This document shows, piece after piece, positions 34,828-42,664 of a stretch of 64,000 bases of DNA. A model generated the notes under the pieces. It worked only from the letters and a program-made list of their open reading frames with translations, was not told the DNA's origin and ran no database searches. The position numbers and the translations under genes were made by a program. Every line of letters starts with the position of its first letter. The first letter of the stretch is position 1. Source of the stretch: Pseudomonas allokribbensis. Lineage in GTDB: Bacteria > Pseudomonadota > Gammaproteobacteria > Pseudomonadales > Pseudomonadaceae. The DNA lies in contig NZ_CP062252.1 of assembly GCF_014863605.1 (NCBI RefSeq), forward strand, positions 4,783,001 to 4,847,000, in the 5' to 3' direction.

Positions 34828-35805
34828 TCAGCGCTGTTTCAGACGGTCGATCACAACAGCCAACAGCAAAATCGAACCTCGAATCACATACTGATAAAAC
34901 GTGTCGATATTCTTCAGGTTCATCGCATTCTCGATAATCGCCAGAATCAACACCCCGGCAATCACATGCCGAATCATCCCGATCCCGCCACTCAGCGACA
35001 CACCACCCAGCACGCAAGCCGAAATCACCGTCAGCTCAAAACCCTGCCCGATCATCGGTTGCCCGGACGTCATCCGCGACGCCAGAATCACCCCCGCCAG
35101 CGCACCGATCACTCCATGCACGGCGAAGATGATGATCTTCGTGCGATCGACATTCACCCCCGCCAGCAACGCCGCTTCCTGGTTGCCGCCGATGGCCATG
35201 GTGTTGCGCCCGTAGGTCGTGTAGTTCAGCAACCAGCCGAAAAACAGGAAGCAGACAATGGTGATCAGGATCGGCACCGGCACGCCGAACAACTGACCGT
35301 TGCCGAACACGAAGAACGATTCCTGCGATACGCCCACCGCTTTGCCGTTGGCAAAAATGTAGGCTAGGCCACGGACGATCTGCATGGTCGCCAGCGTCGT
35401 GATCAACGCATTGACCCGCAACTTGGCGATCACGATGCCGTTGATCAACCCGACGATCAGGCCCATCACCAGCGCGGCGCTGACGCCGAGAAACACGCTG
35501 TTGGTATCGCGCATCACCACCGCCGCAACCACCCCGGCGCAGGCAATCACCGAACCCACCGACAAGTCGAAATGCCCCGACGCCAGGCAATACAACATGG
35601 TGCACGCGGCGATACCGGTGGTGGAAATCGCCAGGCCCAGGCCACGCATGTTCAGCGGCGAGAGGAAGTTGTCGATCAGCAAGGTGCAGGCGAGGAAGAT
35701 CCCGACCGCCGCCAGCAACATCACCCAGTCATCGAGGAAGCGCCGCATATCCAGCGGTTTGCGCGCGGTCGGCAGGGTTTCGTTTTGGGTTGTCATCATA
35801 GTCAC
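34828..35805 (-). CDS. araH: Sugar ABC transporter permease (AraH-like)
   Basis: A 325-residue permease of the ribose/arabinose/galactose class with about eight to ten helices. The class motif is VIACAGVVAAV-type sequence and GNQEAALLAGVNVDRTKI before the cytoplasmic EAA-like loop. It is the membrane component of the AraFGH-type importer; it begins three bases after araG. E. coli AraFGH takes up L-arabinose, whose ring configuration equals that of D-galactose, so either sugar is possible here. Confidence 0.85.
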   Translation of the reverse strand: MTMMTTQNETLPTARKPLDMRRFLDDWVMLLAAVGIFLACTLLIDNFLSPLNMRGLGLAISTTGIAACTMLYCLASGHFDLSVGSVIACAGVVAAVVMRDTNSVFLGVSAALVMGLIVGLINGIVIAKLRVNALITTLATMQIVRGLAYIFANGKAVGVSQESFFVFGNGQLFGVPVPILITIVCFLFFGWLLNYTTYGRNTMAIGGNQEAALLAGVNVDRTKIIIFAVHGVIGALAGVILASRMTSGQPMIGQGFELTVISACVLGGVSLSGGIGMIRHVIAGVLILAIIENAMNLKNIDTFYQYVIRGSILLLAVVIDRLKQR

Positions 35806-35808
35806 CTC

Positions 35809-37350
35809 TCAGTTCGCCACGCCGTCAGCGCGGTGGCGCGGCAAAGCCAGTTGCAGCAGGTTGGATTCGTTGGCCTGGTCGCGGCTGACTTCGCCACGCA
35901 GGGCGCCCTCGCACAGCACCAGAATGCGGTCGGAAATGCCCATCACTTCCATCAGATCACTGGACACCACGATCACCGAAATGCCGTCGGCGGCCAGGTT
36001 ATGGATGATCTGGTAGATCTCGGCCTTGGCGCCGATGTCGATGCCCCGGGTCGGCTCGTCGAGCAGCAGGACTTTCATCGGCATCGACAGCCAGCGGCCG
36101 AGAATCGCCTTCTGCTGGTTGCCGCCGGAGAGGAACTTGATCTGTTGCCCGGCGTGGGGCGTTTTCACTTTCAGGGCCTTGATCTGTTTGTCGGCGTTGC
36201 CCTTTTCCCAGATCCCGCGCAGCAGGCAACCGAGCCCTGAGTTCGCGCCGCGGGCACTGATGTTGATGTTCTCGGCGACGCTGGCGAGCGGGATGATGCC
36301 TTCCTTCTTGCGATCCTCCGGGCACAGCAGGATCCCGGCGGCAATCGCATCGCGGGGCGAACGCAGCTTCAGTTCATGGCCGCGCAATTCCAGGCGCCCG
36401 GCGGTGTTGCGTTCCAGGCCGCTGAGCAACCGGAACAGCTCGGTGCGCCCTGCCCCGACCAGTCCGAACAGGCCAAGGATTTCGCCTTTGTGCGCATCGA
36501 AACTGATCGGCTCACGCAGGCCCGGGCCGAGCAATCCATCGACTCTCAGCGCCACCGCACCGCGCGGGCGACCGCGATAATCGTAGATGTCCTGAATGTC
36601 GCGCCCGACCATGCAAGTCACCAGTTGATCGTGGGTCAACTGACTCATGTCCTCGAAGGTACGTACGTAGCGACCGTCCTTGAACACCGTGACCGCGTCG
36701 CAGATGCGGAACACTTCTTCCATGCGATGGGAGACGTAGAGCACCACTTTGCCCTCGTCGCGCAGCCGGCCGATGATCGCCATCAACCGGTCGATTTCCC
36801 GAGCCGAGAGGCTGCTGGTCGGTTCATCGAAGGCAATCACATGGGCGCCACGGGACAACGCCTTGGCGATTTCCACCAGTTGCCGCTGGCCGAGGGACAG
36901 GCGCCCGACCTTGGTCTGCGGATCGATTTCATCGGCCAGACCTTTGAGACAAGCCAAGGCTTGCTGACGCAGCGCACCGCGATTGATCAGACCGAAACTG
37001 GCCGGCAGGTGGCCGAGGAACAGGTTCTCGGCCACGGTCATTTCCGGCACCAGGTGCAACTCCTGGTGAATCACCGCCACGCCGCTGCCGATGCTGTCGG
37101 CGGTGGACTTGAAGGCCATCGTCCGTTCGCCGATCTGCAGCTGGCCGCTGCTGGGAATGTAGGCGCCACCGAGGATTTTCAGCAGCGTCGATTTGCCGGC
37201 GCCGTTCTCGCCCATCAAGGCGTGCACCTGCCCGGGATAGGCGACGAAGCTGATGCCGTCCAGCGCCTTCACCCCGGGGAAGGTCTTGCCGATCCCGTTG
37301 AAGCGCAGACTGCCGGCACTGTGTTGTTGTGTTTGTACTTGCGCGTGCAT
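35809..37350 (-). CDS. araG: Sugar ABC transporter ATP-binding protein (AraG-like)
   Basis: A 513-residue protein with two ABC cassettes. The first (about 10-245) has ALMGENGAGKSTLLKIL, signature LSLGQRQLVEIAKAL and VIAFDEPTSSL. The second (about 260-500) has the degenerate loop GLVGAGRTELFRLL, signature LSGGNQQKAILGRWL and VLLLDEPTRGIDIGAKAEI. This is the normal form for the sugar-importer class. It lies 54 bases after araF. Confidence 0.92.
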   Translation of the reverse strand: MHAQVQTQQHSAGSLRFNGIGKTFPGVKALDGISFVAYPGQVHALMGENGAGKSTLLKILGGAYIPSSGQLQIGERTMAFKSTADSIGSGVAVIHQELHLVPEMTVAENLFLGHLPASFGLINRGALRQQALACLKGLADEIDPQTKVGRLSLGQRQLVEIAKALSRGAHVIAFDEPTSSLSAREIDRLMAIIGRLRDEGKVVLYVSHRMEEVFRICDAVTVFKDGRYVRTFEDMSQLTHDQLVTCMVGRDIQDIYDYRGRPRGAVALRVDGLLGPGLREPISFDAHKGEILGLFGLVGAGRTELFRLLSGLERNTAGRLELRGHELKLRSPRDAIAAGILLCPEDRKKEGIIPLASVAENINISARGANSGLGCLLRGIWEKGNADKQIKALKVKTPHAGQQIKFLSGGNQQKAILGRWLSMPMKVLLLDEPTRGIDIGAKAEIYQIIHNLAADGISVIVVSSDLMEVMGISDRILVLCEGALRGEVSRDQANESNLLQLALPRHRADGVAN

Positions 37351-37404
37351 TTAAGCCACCTCTTCACACCGATGACAGCCCGGTTGCCCGGGCCGCCGCT
37401 GCCG

Positions 37405-38409
37405 TCAGTTCCACAGGCCGATCTTTTCCAGCTCTTGCTTGAAGTTCTCGCGGGTGATCAGGGTGACGTCGTCCATCGCGGTGTACTTCGGCGGTTCTTT
37501 GCCGGTGGTGACCCACTCGTACATCATGCTGGCGGTGTTGTAGCCCTCGATGTGCGGGCTCGGCAGCATCGAACCGTAGAAGCCGCTGTTGGGCTTTTTC
37601 AGCTCGCCGATCGCGTCGGTGCCGTTGATGCCGATGCCGATCACGTTGGCGGCGGCAAACCCGGCGGCTTCGGTGGCGCGCACGCCGCCGAGCACGGTGT
37701 TGTCGTTCATGCCGCCGATGATCAGGTTCTTCGCCGCGCCCGGCAGCTTGACCAGCGCCGAGTTGGTGGCGTCCATGCTGCCCGGTACGTCGAGGGTTTT
37801 CAGGGCGGCGGTCAGGATGTGCCCTTTCGGCAGGCCGGCATCTTCAAGCGCTTTCATCGAGCCGTCGGTGCGCTTCTTGCCGGTGTCGAGTTCGTTGTAG
37901 GTGTTCACAACGGCGTAGGTGTCTTTCCAGTCCCAGTTACGCTTTTTCGCTTCGGCGGCCATGGCGGCGCCCTGCTTCTGGCCGACTTCGAACGCGGCCA
38001 TGCCGAGGTACGGCACCTCTTCCATGAACTTGCCGTTGGCGTCGACGAAACGGTCGTCCACGGCAATCACTTTCAGGTCATTGAGTTTGGCCTTGGCCAT
38101 GATTGCAGGGCCGAGGGACACGTCCGGCGGGCAAATCACGAAGCCCTTGGCACCGTTGGCCGCGAGGCTGTCGATGGCCGAGAGGGTTTTCTCGCCGTCC
38201 GGCACGGCGATCTTGATCAGCTCGAAGCCTTTGTCCTTGGCCGCTTTTTCTGCGAAGGCCCATTCGGTCTGGAACCACGGCTCTTCGGCCTGCTTGACCA
38301 GAAAACCGATCTTCACCGGATCGGCGGCCAGCAGCGAACCGCTCAGGCTGAACGCAGTGGCCGCCAGCGCGGCACTGCACAGGGTACGAATCCCGAAACG
38401 ACGTTTCAT
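37405..38409 (-). CDS. araF: L-arabinose/D-galactose-type periplasmic binding protein (AraF-like)
   Basis: A 334-residue secreted binding protein. After a signal peptide (ending ...SLSGSLLA) the mature part follows E. coli AraF closely: VKIGFLVKQAEEPWFQTEW, KIAVPDGEKTLSAIDSLAA, KGFVICPPDVSLG, IGGMNDNTVLGGVRATE and IGIGINGTDAIGEL. AraF binds L-arabinose and, more weakly, D-galactose. Given the neighbouring dehydrogenase and lactonase, either sugar fits. An AAGGAG box precedes the ATG. A candidate GntR operator lies about 90 bases upstream. Confidence 0.9.
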   Translation of the reverse strand: MKRRFGIRTLCSAALAATAFSLSGSLLAADPVKIGFLVKQAEEPWFQTEWAFAEKAAKDKGFELIKIAVPDGEKTLSAIDSLAANGAKGFVICPPDVSLGPAIMAKAKLNDLKVIAVDDRFVDANGKFMEEVPYLGMAAFEVGQKQGAAMAAEAKKRNWDWKDTYAVVNTYNELDTGKKRTDGSMKALEDAGLPKGHILTAALKTLDVPGSMDATNSALVKLPGAAKNLIIGGMNDNTVLGGVRATEAAGFAAANVIGIGINGTDAIGELKKPNSGFYGSMLPSPHIEGYNTASMMYEWVTTGKEPPKYTAMDDVTLITRENFKQELEKIGLWN

Positions 38410-38497
38410 AAGCAGACTCCTTGTTATTTTTCTTGAGCGTTATTTGAAAAGCGTTGAAGCGGTCGAAGCATGTTTCTGTCAATCATCAGGACAATAG

Positions 38498-38515
38498 TCA
38501 TATCGTATGATGATT
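38498..38515. promoter_or_regulatory. Candidate GntR operator in the araF promoter region
   Basis: Palindrome TCATA-TCG-TATGA (38498-38510), part of a 14-base sequence ATCGTATGATGATT (38502-38515) that recurs exactly, on the other strand, in front of the GntR gene (41298-41311). It sits about 90 bases upstream of araF. The shared sequence suggests one regulator for both. Confidence 0.6.
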
Positions 38516-38553
38516 GGATTTCAGGCGGACCTTGCCACCTGGAATCCGGTTTT

Positions 38554-39372
38554 TCAGTCGTGGTACATCACCGAGCGACCACCATCGATGGTGATGCACG
38601 AGGCGTTGATGAACGGCGCTTCGTCGCTGGCCAGGAACACGGCCGTCATCGCCACTTCGATCGGTTGGCCGATGCGTTTGGGCGGATGCAGGTCAAAGGC
38701 GCGCTGGCGTTCAGCGTGCGGGTCGGCGAAGCCGTTCCAGTAATCGACGTTGAGCTGGGTTTCGATGTAGCCCGGGGCGATGGCGTTGACGCGAATACCC
38801 TTCGGCGCGTACTCGATGCCCAGCGCGCGGGTCAGCCCGAGCAGGCCATGTTTGGCCACCGGGTACGGGAAGCAGCCGGGAATGATGTTCGTGGAATGGG
38901 TCGAGGCAATGTTGATGATGCTGCCGATGCCTTGCTCGATCATCTGCGGCAACACGGCCTTGCAGCCATACCAGGCGCCGTCGAGGTCGATGGCAAAGCA
39001 GCGGCGCCAGTCTTCTTCGGTCATTTCCAGCGGATCGCGGAACACGTTGACGCCGGCGCAATTGACCAGCACGTCGATACGACCGTGCAGCTCGATGGCC
39101 AGTTTGGCCATGGCGTGCAGATCCTGCTGACGCGAGACGTCGGCCTTGATCGCTTGCACATCGGCGCCCTGCTCGCGCCAGTGCGCAGCGACCTTCTCGA
39201 CCTTTTCAGCCTGGATATCGCTGATCACCAGTTTCGCCTGCTGCGAGGCGAAAGTCGCGACGATCGCTTCGCCGATGCCTTGGGCGGCGCCGGTCAGCAA
39301 CACAACCTTGTTTTTCAGGCGCTCGCCTTTCGGTGGCTCGGGTACCGGTGGCAGGGACAGAGGTTCAGCCAT
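38554..39372 (-). CDS. SDR sugar 1-dehydrogenase (L-arabinose/D-galactose type)
   Basis: A 272-residue short-chain dehydrogenase: TGAAQGIGEAIV near residue 29, DVSRQQDL, NCAGVNVFRDP, catalytic Ser in INIASTHSTN, and a YPVAKHG Tyr/Lys pair. The position between an AraFGH importer and an SMP-30 lactonase indicates oxidation of an aldose at C1 to the lactone. The dgo-like promoter favours D-galactose, although L-arabinose is a usual second substrate of such enzymes. Its start ATG follows a leader ORF stop by three bases, with AGGAG nine bases upstream. Confidence 0.75.
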   Translation of the reverse strand: MAEPLSLPPVPEPPKGERLKNKVVLLTGAAQGIGEAIVATFASQQAKLVISDIQAEKVEKVAAHWREQGADVQAIKADVSRQQDLHAMAKLAIELHGRIDVLVNCAGVNVFRDPLEMTEEDWRRCFAIDLDGAWYGCKAVLPQMIEQGIGSIINIASTHSTNIIPGCFPYPVAKHGLLGLTRALGIEYAPKGIRVNAIAPGYIETQLNVDYWNGFADPHAERQRAFDLHPPKRIGQPIEVAMTAVFLASDEAPFINASCITIDGGRSVMYHD

Positions 39373-39375
39373 GAA

Positions 39376-39528
39376 TCAGGACTCCTGTTGGAAAGCATAA
39401 AAAAACCGGGCATCTGACGATGTCCGGTCTGGAAGGCTTCTGGAACACAACAGGCGAGCGCCGCTGACGGCATCGGGCCGTTGCGGGACGCTGACTCCGC
39501 TGGGGAGTGCGATAGAGATTCGCTGCAT
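39376..39528 (-). CDS. Leader ORF before the sugar dehydrogenase gene
   Basis: A 50-codon frame, MQRISIALPSGVSVPQRPDA onward, preceded by the same ribosome-binding block (AACAAAACAGGTGAAG) as dgoK. It ends TGA-TTC-ATG, three bases before the dehydrogenase start. It has no known domain, and about codons 34-41 form a terminator hairpin. It looks like a regulatory leader or the relic of a lost first gene rather than a functional protein. Confidence 0.45.
   Translation of the reverse strand: MQRISIALPSGVSVPQRPDAVSGARLLCSRSLPDRTSSDARFFYAFQQES
39398..39428 (-). terminator. Terminator-like hairpin inside the leader (possible attenuator)
   Basis: On the minus strand: ACCGG-A-CATC / GATG-C-CCGGT with a GTCA loop, followed directly by seven Ts. 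It lies between the promoter at 39583-39612 and the dehydrogenase start at 39372, inside the leader ORF. Confidence 0.7.
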
Positions 39529-39582
39529 CACTTCACCTGTTTTGTTCTTTTTAAGTGTGAGTGCGTGTTACTGCTGGAGCCG

Positions 39583-39642
39583 ACTATAAACCCGACCGCC
39601 AAATAATCTCAATATATAATTTTGCATCCCATATTTTGGGAT
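39583..39642 (-). promoter_or_regulatory. Promoter and operator of the sugar dehydrogenase gene, copy of the dgo promoter
   Basis: Palindrome ATCCCA-N5-TGGGAT at 39626-39642, -35 TTGAGA at 39607-39612, 18 bases, -10 TATAGT at 39583-39588. The palindrome, the AT-rich stretch after it, the two boxes and their spacing are shared with 24144-24203. The region directly abuts the stop codon of the SMP-30 gene. Confidence 0.75.
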
Positions 39643-40518
39643 TTAACTGGCGAATCGAGTACAGAGCTTTCCTGCGACGTCCACTCGTAGCGACAGCACG
39701 GCGCCGTCCAGCGGGTGGTTCAGCGGACTTTTGGCGCTGGTGATGTACAGGGTTTTCAGGTCGGCGCCGCCGAATACGCAACTGGTCGGGCGGCTGATCG
39801 GCAGGTCGATCTTGCGGTCGACCTGGCCATCCGGTGTCAGGCGCAGCAGGCAGCTGCCGTCCCAGCGGGCGTTCCAGATGTAGCCTTCGGCGTCCATCGC
39901 CGAACCGTCCGGGCCACCGTTCTGATCGGCGCCGTACCAAGACCGGGCCGTGTCGAGGTTGCCGTCGGTGTGGATGAAATAGCGATACAACGTGCCGTCG
40001 AGGCTGTCGCCGAACAACAGCGTGGTGCCGTCGTCACTCCAGAGCAGCGTGTTGGGAATCCCCAGGCCACGCAGCAACGGCGTGACTCGTTTATCCGGAT
40101 CAATCCGGAACAGCCCGCCGGAACGGCGCGTGATCGGCAGATCCTCGCCCTGCTCGCCGATGTTGTTTTGCATGGTGCCGAGCCACAAGCGGCCCTGACC
40201 ATCACAACGCGCTTCGTTAGCGCGGTTGCCCGGTTGCGGATCGGCGACGCAGAACAGCGTCAGTCGCGGCTCAAGTCCGGGGGACTCGAGATCCAGCCGG
40301 TAGACGCCGCTGCTCAGGGTCACCAGCGCGTCGCCGCTGGCGCAGGGAATGAACGCCGAGACGTGTTCCGGCATCTGCCAGATCTGCACGTTCTGCCCGA
40401 TCAGGCGCAGCGCCTGCTTGCCGGCGATGTCGACCCAGTACAGCGCCTGGGTCGGTGCGTCCCAGAACGGGCCTTCGCCCAGTTGCGCCCGATGCTCTGT
40501 CACCGCAGTCCACGTCAT
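39643..40518 (-). CDS. SMP-30/gluconolactonase family sugar lactonase
   Basis: A 291-residue six-bladed beta-propeller hydrolase. The metal ligands of the family are visible: a Glu in AQLGEGPFWD, the Asn of IPNTLLWSDDG, and the Asp of FGDSLDGTLYRY, together with RCDGQGRLWLGTM. It opens an aldonolactone such as galactono- or arabinono-lactone to the aldonate. It lies 25 bases after the GntR gene and upstream of the dehydrogenase promoter. Confidence 0.85.
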   Translation of the reverse strand: MTWTAVTEHRAQLGEGPFWDAPTQALYWVDIAGKQALRLIGQNVQIWQMPEHVSAFIPCASGDALVTLSSGVYRLDLESPGLEPRLTLFCVADPQPGNRANEARCDGQGRLWLGTMQNNIGEQGEDLPITRRSGGLFRIDPDKRVTPLLRGLGIPNTLLWSDDGTTLLFGDSLDGTLYRYFIHTDGNLDTARSWYGADQNGGPDGSAMDAEGYIWNARWDGSCLLRLTPDGQVDRKIDLPISRPTSCVFGGADLKTLYITSAKSPLNHPLDGAVLSLRVDVAGKLCTRFAS

Positions 40519-40543
40519 GCAACCTCCTGTCTTGTTGTTTTTG

Positions 40544-41260
40544 TCAGCTGGCTTTTTTGTCGGCCATCACCTGCGGGTAGAACCGCTTGATGGCCAGGTC
40601 GGCATTGTCGATCAGGGTCATGCAGGCCCATACCCCGCGCGCGGCATCCCGAGCGGCGATGGCGTCGGCCATGTCTTTATGGATGGGCAGTGTGCGGCGT
40701 AATTCGTCGGGGTCTGCCGCGGACACTTCGAAGGACACGGCGAGCAGCGCGCCGAGGGCCGGCACCATTTGCTCGATGAATTGATTGTGGCTGGCGGCCA
40801 GAATGCACTCGTGGAAGAACTGGTCGGCACGGTTGTAATCGATACCGCTGTCCACCGCCTTCTCCAGGGCGTTGTAGGCCTGCTGCACGGCTTGCACCTG
40901 TTCGACGGTTGCCCGCTCGCAGGCCCAGCGCACCGCCATCGGTTCGATGGTGCGGCGCAGGTCGAGCAGGTCATCGACGAAGTTTTCCGGCAGGCCGCTG
41001 CGCGACAGCCAACCCACGACTTGCGGGTCGAACAGGTTCCAGCGCTTGATCGGCAACACCCGCGTGCCGACTTTCGGCCCGACTTCGAGCATGCCTTTGG
41101 CGACGAGGGTCTTGATGGCTTCGCGGATCACGGTGCGGCTGACGCCGAGCTGTTCGCCCAGATCGGCCTCGACTTTGATCGCCTGCCCCGGTTTTACCTG
41201 GCCGGCGGCAATCCAGGCGCCCAGCCAGTCAACCGTTGATGCGTGAAAACTGCTCGACAT
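40544..41260 (-). CDS. GntR/FadR-subfamily regulator, DgoR-like
   Basis: A 238-residue regulator: winged helix with LGEQLGVSRTVIREAIKTL (about 30-55), and an FCD/FadR-type C-terminal domain with the metal-binding positions in the pattern D-x3-R (LLDLRRTIEP) and FHECILAASHN. It resembles E. coli DgoR in the WNLFDPQVVGWL region. It probably senses an aldonate and represses this sugar cluster. It is in one transcript with the lactonase gene. A 14-base motif shared with the araF region lies about 40 bases upstream. Confidence 0.8.
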   Translation of the reverse strand: MSSSFHASTVDWLGAWIAAGQVKPGQAIKVEADLGEQLGVSRTVIREAIKTLVAKGMLEVGPKVGTRVLPIKRWNLFDPQVVGWLSRSGLPENFVDDLLDLRRTIEPMAVRWACERATVEQVQAVQQAYNALEKAVDSGIDYNRADQFFHECILAASHNQFIEQMVPALGALLAVSFEVSAADPDELRRTLPIHKDMADAIAARDAARGVWACMTLIDNADLAIKRFYPQVMADKKAS

Positions 41261-41292
41261 GGATACCCCGAAGCCGTTCGCTGTGGTTGCCC

Positions 41293-41321
41293 AAGCTAAT
41301 CATCATACGATTGAGAGTCAA
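41293..41321 (-). promoter_or_regulatory. GntR gene promoter with candidate autoregulatory operator
   Basis: On the minus strand, TTGACT (41316-41321) is followed after 17 bases by TAGCTT (41293-41298). The spacer and the edge of the -10 contain ATCGTATGATGATT (41298-41311), the same 14-mer as at 38502-38515. Binding there would block the promoter. Confidence 0.5.
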
Positions 41322-41325
41322 CGAC

Positions 41326-41363
41326 AAAAAACCGCAGCCTGCTTTCACAGACTGCGGTTTTTT
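41326..41363. terminator. Intrinsic terminator downstream of DUF1285
   Basis: Stem AAACCGCAG / CTGCGGTTT extended by A/T pairs on both sides, so it could act on both strands. On the minus strand it ends the DUF1285 gene. Confidence 0.85.
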
Positions 41364-41923
41364 TACGGTTCGAGGCCGATGCGAAAGAACTCGCCGCCAC
41401 TCCAGACGCCGAGCCAGCGCTGGCCATCGATTTCTCGGCTGACCGCCAGTTCGACCAATTGGTAGAACACGTTACGGTGGATCAGCGCTTCGAGATTGGT
41501 GCGTACATGCACGTAGGGCGCAGGTTCTTGCGTCGTCGGATCGATCTCGACCCGGATCGGATGCTCCGGGCCGGCCTCGGTGGTTTCATCGACATTGGTG
41601 GTAAAGCGCAGCAGTTGCGCCTCACCCTCGCCTTCCACCTCGACGGCAATCGCCACGAATGGCGCATCGTCGACCTTGATCCCGACTTTCTCCACCGGAG
41701 TAATCAGGAAATAATCATCGCCATCGCGGCGGATGATGGTGGAGAACAGCTTGACCATCGGCTTGCGCCCGATCGGCGTGCCCAGGTAATACCAGGTGCC
41801 GTCGCGGGCGATGCGCATGTCAATGTCGCCGCAGAAATCCGGGTTCCACAAGTGCACCGGCGGCAAGCCTTTGGTTTTGGGGATTTGTCCCAACAGGTCA
41901 TTGGCTTTTTGCGGGCCACTCAT
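41363..41923 (-). CDS. DUF1285 domain-containing protein
   Basis: A 186-residue cytoplasmic protein of the DUF1285 family: the start [41 protein letters not shown], and a final [14 protein letters not shown]. The family has a known fold but no established function. It follows the DUF4823 gene by 15 bases, suggesting a two-gene transcript. Confidence 0.85.
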   Translation of the reverse strand: MSGPQKANDLLGQIPKTKGLPPVHLWNPDFCGDIDMRIARDGTWYYLGTPIGRKPMVKLFSTIIRRDGDDYFLITPVEKVGIKVDDAPFVAIAVEVEGEGEAQLLRFTTNVDETTEAGPEHPIRVEIDPTTQEPAPYVHVRTNLEALIHRNVFYQLVELAVSREIDGQRWLGVWSGGEFFRIGLEP

Positions 41924-41938
41924 GGCGTACTCCTTGAA

Positions 41939-42544
41939 TTACTGGTCCCCGACGCCCAGCAAGCTGCGCGCGTATTGCGCCAGCGGTGGGCCGATCAGGT
42001 CTTCGGGCTTGTTGTCGTGGAACGTCAGTAAACCGCCACGACTCTTGATCCGTGCAGTATCAATCAAATACTGGGTGCTGGTCTCGATCAACATGATCTG
42101 AATCACGCCGCCGTCGATACCGAGGCGATCCACGGCTTCCTGATCGAGCCATTCATCGGAGTTGCCGATGCGGTCGTCAGCCTTGGCGAAACGGGTGTAC
42201 AGCAGGTAGTGAGCACCGGCATCACGGGCTTCGCCCATCGCCTGGTCGAGGCCTTCCGGCGCGCGGGCGCGGCGGACCATCGGGAAGTATTCGACGAAGC
42301 CTTTGAAGGCCTCTTCGGCCACTACGTTGGGACGCGGGTACGAACCACCCGGTGGCGCGAACGAGCCTTGCGCGATGTAGATGAACGAATCCGGCTGAAT
42401 GCGGAAATTGTTTACGCGGCGGCTGTCGCTGTGATCCAGCAGACCTGCGTCGCTCATCTGGTAGCGAGTCCCTTCGGCCATGTCACTGACAGTCATACAG
42501 CCGCCCAGCGCCAAAACGGCCAGCAGCAAAACCAGGCTACGCAT
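41939..42544 (-). CDS. DUF4823 domain-containing lipoprotein
   Basis: A 201-residue protein with a lipoprotein signal (MRSLVLLLAVLALGGC) and a DUF4823 body (SFIYIAQGSFAPPGGSYPRP, GAHYLLYTRFAKADDR). Its function is unknown; it is likely attached to the outer membrane. It begins the unit with DUF1285. Confidence 0.85.
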   Translation of the reverse strand: MRSLVLLLAVLALGGCMTVSDMAEGTRYQMSDAGLLDHSDSRRVNNFRIQPDSFIYIAQGSFAPPGGSYPRPNVVAEEAFKGFVEYFPMVRRARAPEGLDQAMGEARDAGAHYLLYTRFAKADDRIGNSDEWLDQEAVDRLGIDGGVIQIMLIETSTQYLIDTARIKSRGGLLTFHDNKPEDLIGPPLAQYARSLLGVGDQ

Positions 42545-42664
42545 CCTAATCCTCCAGAAGCCGGTGACGGAAAACCGGCGAATGGCCGTAGGATGCAGCT
42601 TTTGCGCCAGTCCTTGGAAATGTGCAGGTATCCGGTTTGAAATAAAGCTTTTGTGGCGAGGGGC

